Assembly: GCA_016709545.1 (NCBI GenBank)
Contig: JADJMO010000007.1
Coordinates: 1 to 64,000 of the forward strand
Direction of reading: 5' to 3'
Origin: Myxococcales bacterium
GTDB lineage: Bacteria > Myxococcota_A > Polyangia > Polyangiales > JADJMO01
DNA: 64,000 bases
Part shown: piece by piece, positions 61,369 through 64,000 of the stretch
Layout of the letters: each line of letters starts with the position of its first letter
Numbering within the stretch: position 1 is the first letter of the stretch
The notes under the pieces: model-generated
Seen by the model: only the letters and a program-made list of their open reading frames with translations
Database searches by the model: none
Told to the model about the DNA's origin: nothing
Program-made: the position numbers and the translations under genes

Positions 61369-64000
61369 TCAGCGACGACGACGGAGCAGGCCGAGCGCGA
61401 TCACTCCGAAGAGCGCGCCGAGGGCGCCGCCCTGCGCGTGACCATGGGTGCAGCCACCAGAGTCGTCGGTCGCGCCACCCGCCGCGTCGGGGGCCGCGCA
61501 CTTGTTGGTGGTCGGGTCGCAGAGGTTCGGCGCGACGCAGTCGGCGCTCGAGCCGCAGGTGTTCTTGCAGGTGCCGTTGGCCTCGCACTTGAACGGCCGG
61601 CAGTCCTGCTTGGTGATGCCGTCGCCCGAGACCGCGGTGTAGCCGTCGGCGTCACAGCGGCCCGAGTTCACGCACTTGCCCGACGCGATCTCGCAGGTGG
61701 TCGTGCCGGTGCAGTCGGCGTTGCTCGTGCACTTGTCGCGGCAGCCGTCGAGCGCGCAGACGTAGGGGGCGCAGTTGCGCGGGGTGGACGCGGCGCACGT
61801 GCCCTTGCCGTCGCAGCGGGCCTCGGGCTTCTCGACGCCGTCCTTGCAGCTCTTCTCCTGGCAGAGCACGTCGCCACCGGGGCGGCCGATGCACTTGTCG
61901 CGCACGGTGCCGTCGCAGCTCGGGGCTTCGCAGGGCTTGGTCGGGTCGCCGGCCGGGCAGCTGCCGTGGCCTGCCGCGGGCGCGCCGATGGTGGGCGCGC
62001 ACTTGCCCTCGACGCCCTTGACGTTGCACGCCTCGCAGAGGCCGTCGCACGGGCGCTCGCAGCAGTTGCCGTCGGCGCACACGCCGTCGACGCACTCGCG
62101 GGCCTCCTTGCAGGCGATGCCCGCGAGCAGCTTGGGCTTGCACGCGCCGCCGTCGCAGAACGCGCTGCTCACGCAGTCGGTGTCCTTGCTGCAGCTGGTC
62201 GGGCAGCCGACGCCGTCGACGCACTTGAACGGCGCGCAGTCGCTCGTGCCACCCGAGGCAGCGCAGAGGCCGGTGCCGTCGCAGAAGCGCCCGCTCGCGC
62301 TGTTGCCGACACAGGTTGCGCCCGAGCCGCCGCACGAGGTGGTCTTGCCGTAGTAGCGGCACGCGCCCGCGCCGCCGCACTTGCCGTCGGTCTTGCAACC
62401 CGTGTCGGCCGCGGTGCCCGAGTCGACGCAGCGACCGAGCTTGTCGACCTCGCCGTCGGCCGCGTAGCCGCACTTGCCGTCCTCGGCGGTGGTGCCCTTG
62501 CGCGCCTTGCTGCACGCCTGGCAGAGGCCGTCGCACGCGCCGTCGCAGCACACGCCGTCGACGCAGTTGCCCGACGCGCACATGCCGCACGCGCCGCCGA
62601 AGCAGTCGCTCGCGGGCGCGCAGGTGGCGCCGAGCGCCTTCTTGCTCTTGCACTTGCCGTCGATGGCGCAGTAGCTCGTCGAGGAGCAGTCGGCGTCCTT
62701 GCTGCAGCCACCGGGGCACACCGCCGAGGCGCCGCTGCACACCGCGGGGGCGCAGCTCGGTTCGCCGACCGCACCTGCCGCGAGCACGGTGCACTTGCCG
62801 TTGGCCGCGGCGCCCTTCACCGCGGCGCAGGTGTCGCACGCGCCGCCGCACGCGGTGTTGCAGCAGTAGCCGTCGGCGCAGAAGCCCGAGAGGCACTGGG
62901 TCGAGGTGGCGCACGACTGGCCGGTCGTGAGCAGGCACGCGCCGGCGCCGTCGCACGCGCTCGGGGCGGAGCAGCTCGGTCCGGTCGACGCGGCCGTGAC
63001 GAACGCGCAGGTGCCCTCGCTGCCCTTCACGTTGCAGGCCTTGCAGGTGCCGCACGCCGTCGCCGACTCGCAGCACGCGCCGTCCTGGCAGCTGCCGGTG
63101 TCGCACTCGGTGTCGTAGGTGCAGGCGTTGCCGTGCACCCAGTAGACCCAAGCCTCCTGGATCGGCCCCGCGCTGGTGACGCCGCCCATCATGTAGCAGC
63201 GGGTGCTGGTCGAGGTCCCGACCTTGAGGCAGGTGATGCCCGCGCCCGAGCGACCGGCGAAGCCCGTGGCGCAGGCCGGCGTCTTCGAGGTGCCACAGAT
63301 GTCGGTCCAGGTCCCGGTGCCCGGGTTGAACTCCACCGTCTCCGCGAGCTTGCTGCCGCTGTCGCCGCCGACCATGATCACGCGGTTGCGGGCCTTGTCG
63401 AGCGCGCTCGCGGCGGCGTGCCGCGCCGAAAAGCCGCAGGCCGGCTTGCCCGCGGCGCCGCAGATCGGGGTCCAGGCTGCGGTCCAGCTCGAGGGGCTGA
63501 GCACGTAGGTCAGATCGAGGCGCCAGGTGTCCGCGAGGCGGGTCGAGGTGGCGGTGTCGATGCCGCCCGCCATGTAGATCTTCCCGAAGCCGTCGCCGAC
63601 GAACAGCATGTGGGCGCGCTTGTTCGGCGTGCCAGCGCTGACGTCGGGGACCAGCTTGTAGAACGTGCTCCCCGACTCGCGCAGGAAGAGGTCGGTGTAG
63701 ACCGTGGTGCCCGCGTTGCCGCCCCAGAAGATCGTCCCCTGGCGGTAGGTGGTGCAGCCGATCACGCCGACGCCGCAGGCCTTGAAGCCGGTGCCGCCCG
63801 TGCCCACGCGGCCGCTGACGATGCCGCCCACCGTGAGGGTGGTGTCGGCCGACCAGGACGTGGTCCGGACGGACCACGTGTTGAGCGCGCCTGCGCCGCT
63901 GCCGTTCCAACCGCCGAACACGACGAGGTCGCCGTTCGGGTCGGCAGCCCCGGCGGCGTAGCGGCGCCCACCAGGGCCCGTGCTGGTTCCCCACGCGGTG
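61369..64000 (-). CDS. Kelch-like, Cys-rich MYXO-CTERM surface protein, N-terminus beyond window
   Basis: 877 residues are visible; the frame is open to the right edge, so the start is missing. The first 250 visible residues are Kelch/propeller-like (YAAGAADPNGDLVVFGGWNG; WTDICGTSKTPACATGFAGR). Then about 580 residues of Cys-rich modules (CVDGVCCDGACDGLCQACSK; CADGNCCERPCDGLCEACNV) and the anchor SGGCTHGHAQGGALGALFGV followed by IALGLLRRRR. It belongs to the same architectural family as the 15-21.5 kb proteins, with intact reading frame. Likely exported to the cell surface. Confidence 0.85.
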   Translation of the reverse strand, partial: TAWGTSTGPGGRRYAAGAADPNGDLVVFGGWNGSGAGALNTWSVRTTSWSADTTLTVGGIVSGRVGTGGTGFKACGVGVIGCTTYRQGTIFWGGNAGTTVYTDLFLRESGSTFYKLVPDVSAGTPNKRAHMLFVGDGFGKIYMAGGIDTATSTRLADTWRLDLTYVLSPSSWTAAWTPICGAAGKPACGFSARHAAASALDKARNRVIMVGGDSGSKLAETVEFNPGTGTWTDICGTSKTPACATGFAGRSGAGITCLKVGTSTSTRCYMMGGVTSAGPIQEAWVYWVHGNACTYDTECDTGSCQDGACCESATACGTCKACNVKGSEGTCAFVTAASTGPSCSAPSACDGAGACLLTTGQSCATSTQCLSGFCADGYCCNTACGGACDTCAAVKGAAANGKCTVLAAGAVGEPSCAPAVCSGASAVCPGGCSKDADCSSTSYCAIDGKCKSKKALGATCAPASDCFGGACGMCASGNCVDGVCCDGACDGLCQACSKARKGTTAEDGKCGYAADGEVDKLGRCVDSGTAADTGCKTDGKCGGAGACRYYGKTTSCGGSGATCVGNSASGRFCDGTGLCAASGGTSDCAPFKCVDGVGCPTSCSKDTDCVSSAFCDGGACKPKLLAGIACKEARECVDGVCADGNCCERPCDGLCEACNVKGVEGKCAPTIGAPAAGHGSCPAGDPTKPCEAPSCDGTVRDKCIGRPGGDVLCQEKSCKDGVEKPEARCDGKGTCAASTPRNCAPYVCALDGCRDKCTSNADCTGTTTCEIASGKCVNSGRCDADGYTAVSGDGITKQDCRPFKCEANGTCKNTCGSSADCVAPNLCDPTTNKCAAPDAAGGATDDSGGCTHGHAQGGALGALFGVIALGLLRRRR

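Overview
The window is very GC-rich DNA with dense, short-spaced genes, many GTG starts (and a few TTG starts), and an unusually large share of predicted lipoproteins and secreted proteins. Four large proteins end in a small-residue/Cys motif, a single transmembrane helix and an Arg-rich tail. This is the MYXO-CTERM sorting pattern, and with the repeated Cys-rich modules it points to a myxobacterium (Myxococcota, probably Polyangiales). The family assignment is inference from gene content. I saw no tRNA, rRNA, CRISPR array, phage or transposase gene.

Left part (1-12.7 kb): a partial GAF-domain gene; an operon of two lipoproteins and the lipid-transport permease mlaE; a lipoprotein with a good intrinsic terminator; a DUF1285-like gene; two secreted proteins; then a forward cluster of yacG, an outer-membrane-type protein, a membrane protein, an alpha/beta hydrolase and purE.

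Variable part (12.7-22.7 kb): a decayed gene; a LuxR-type regulator with two HTH domains; two tandem paralogous giant surface proteins (Kelch propeller, Cys-rich modules, MYXO-CTERM anchor); and a broken second copy of the same regulator family. Several reading frames here are broken by single-base changes, mostly in short homopolymers. One of these fuses the two giant genes into a single open frame of about 2,000 codons.

Middle (22.7-36.5 kb): a TetR-MFP-RND efflux operon; a lipoprotein pair; an orphan mlaD with one frameshift; ppsR-rmlD with overlapping stop and start; and a 1,252-residue protein with seven SBBP repeats, Cys-rich modules and a MYXO-CTERM.

Right part (36.6-64 kb): a beta-propeller lipoprotein; a STAND-like ATPase divergent from a lipoprotein with a 15-bp minisatellite (DTG repeats); a HEAT-like giant with one frameshift; several Cys-rich lipoproteins; an ABHD18-like hydrolase; an O-methyltransferase; a structured MITE-like repeat containing a 36-base poly-G run; AlkD and a PLP aminotransferase; a truncated DUF1345 gene; a VWA-domain operon; a Uma2-type nuclease; an RdgC-like gene; and a fourth MYXO-CTERM protein that runs off the right edge.

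Most of the window encodes the cell envelope and its surface, alongside a few housekeeping genes (purE, yacG, ppsR, rmlD). The most unusual structures are the regulator-flanked twin surface-protein locus and the repeat element at 50.8-51.2 kb.
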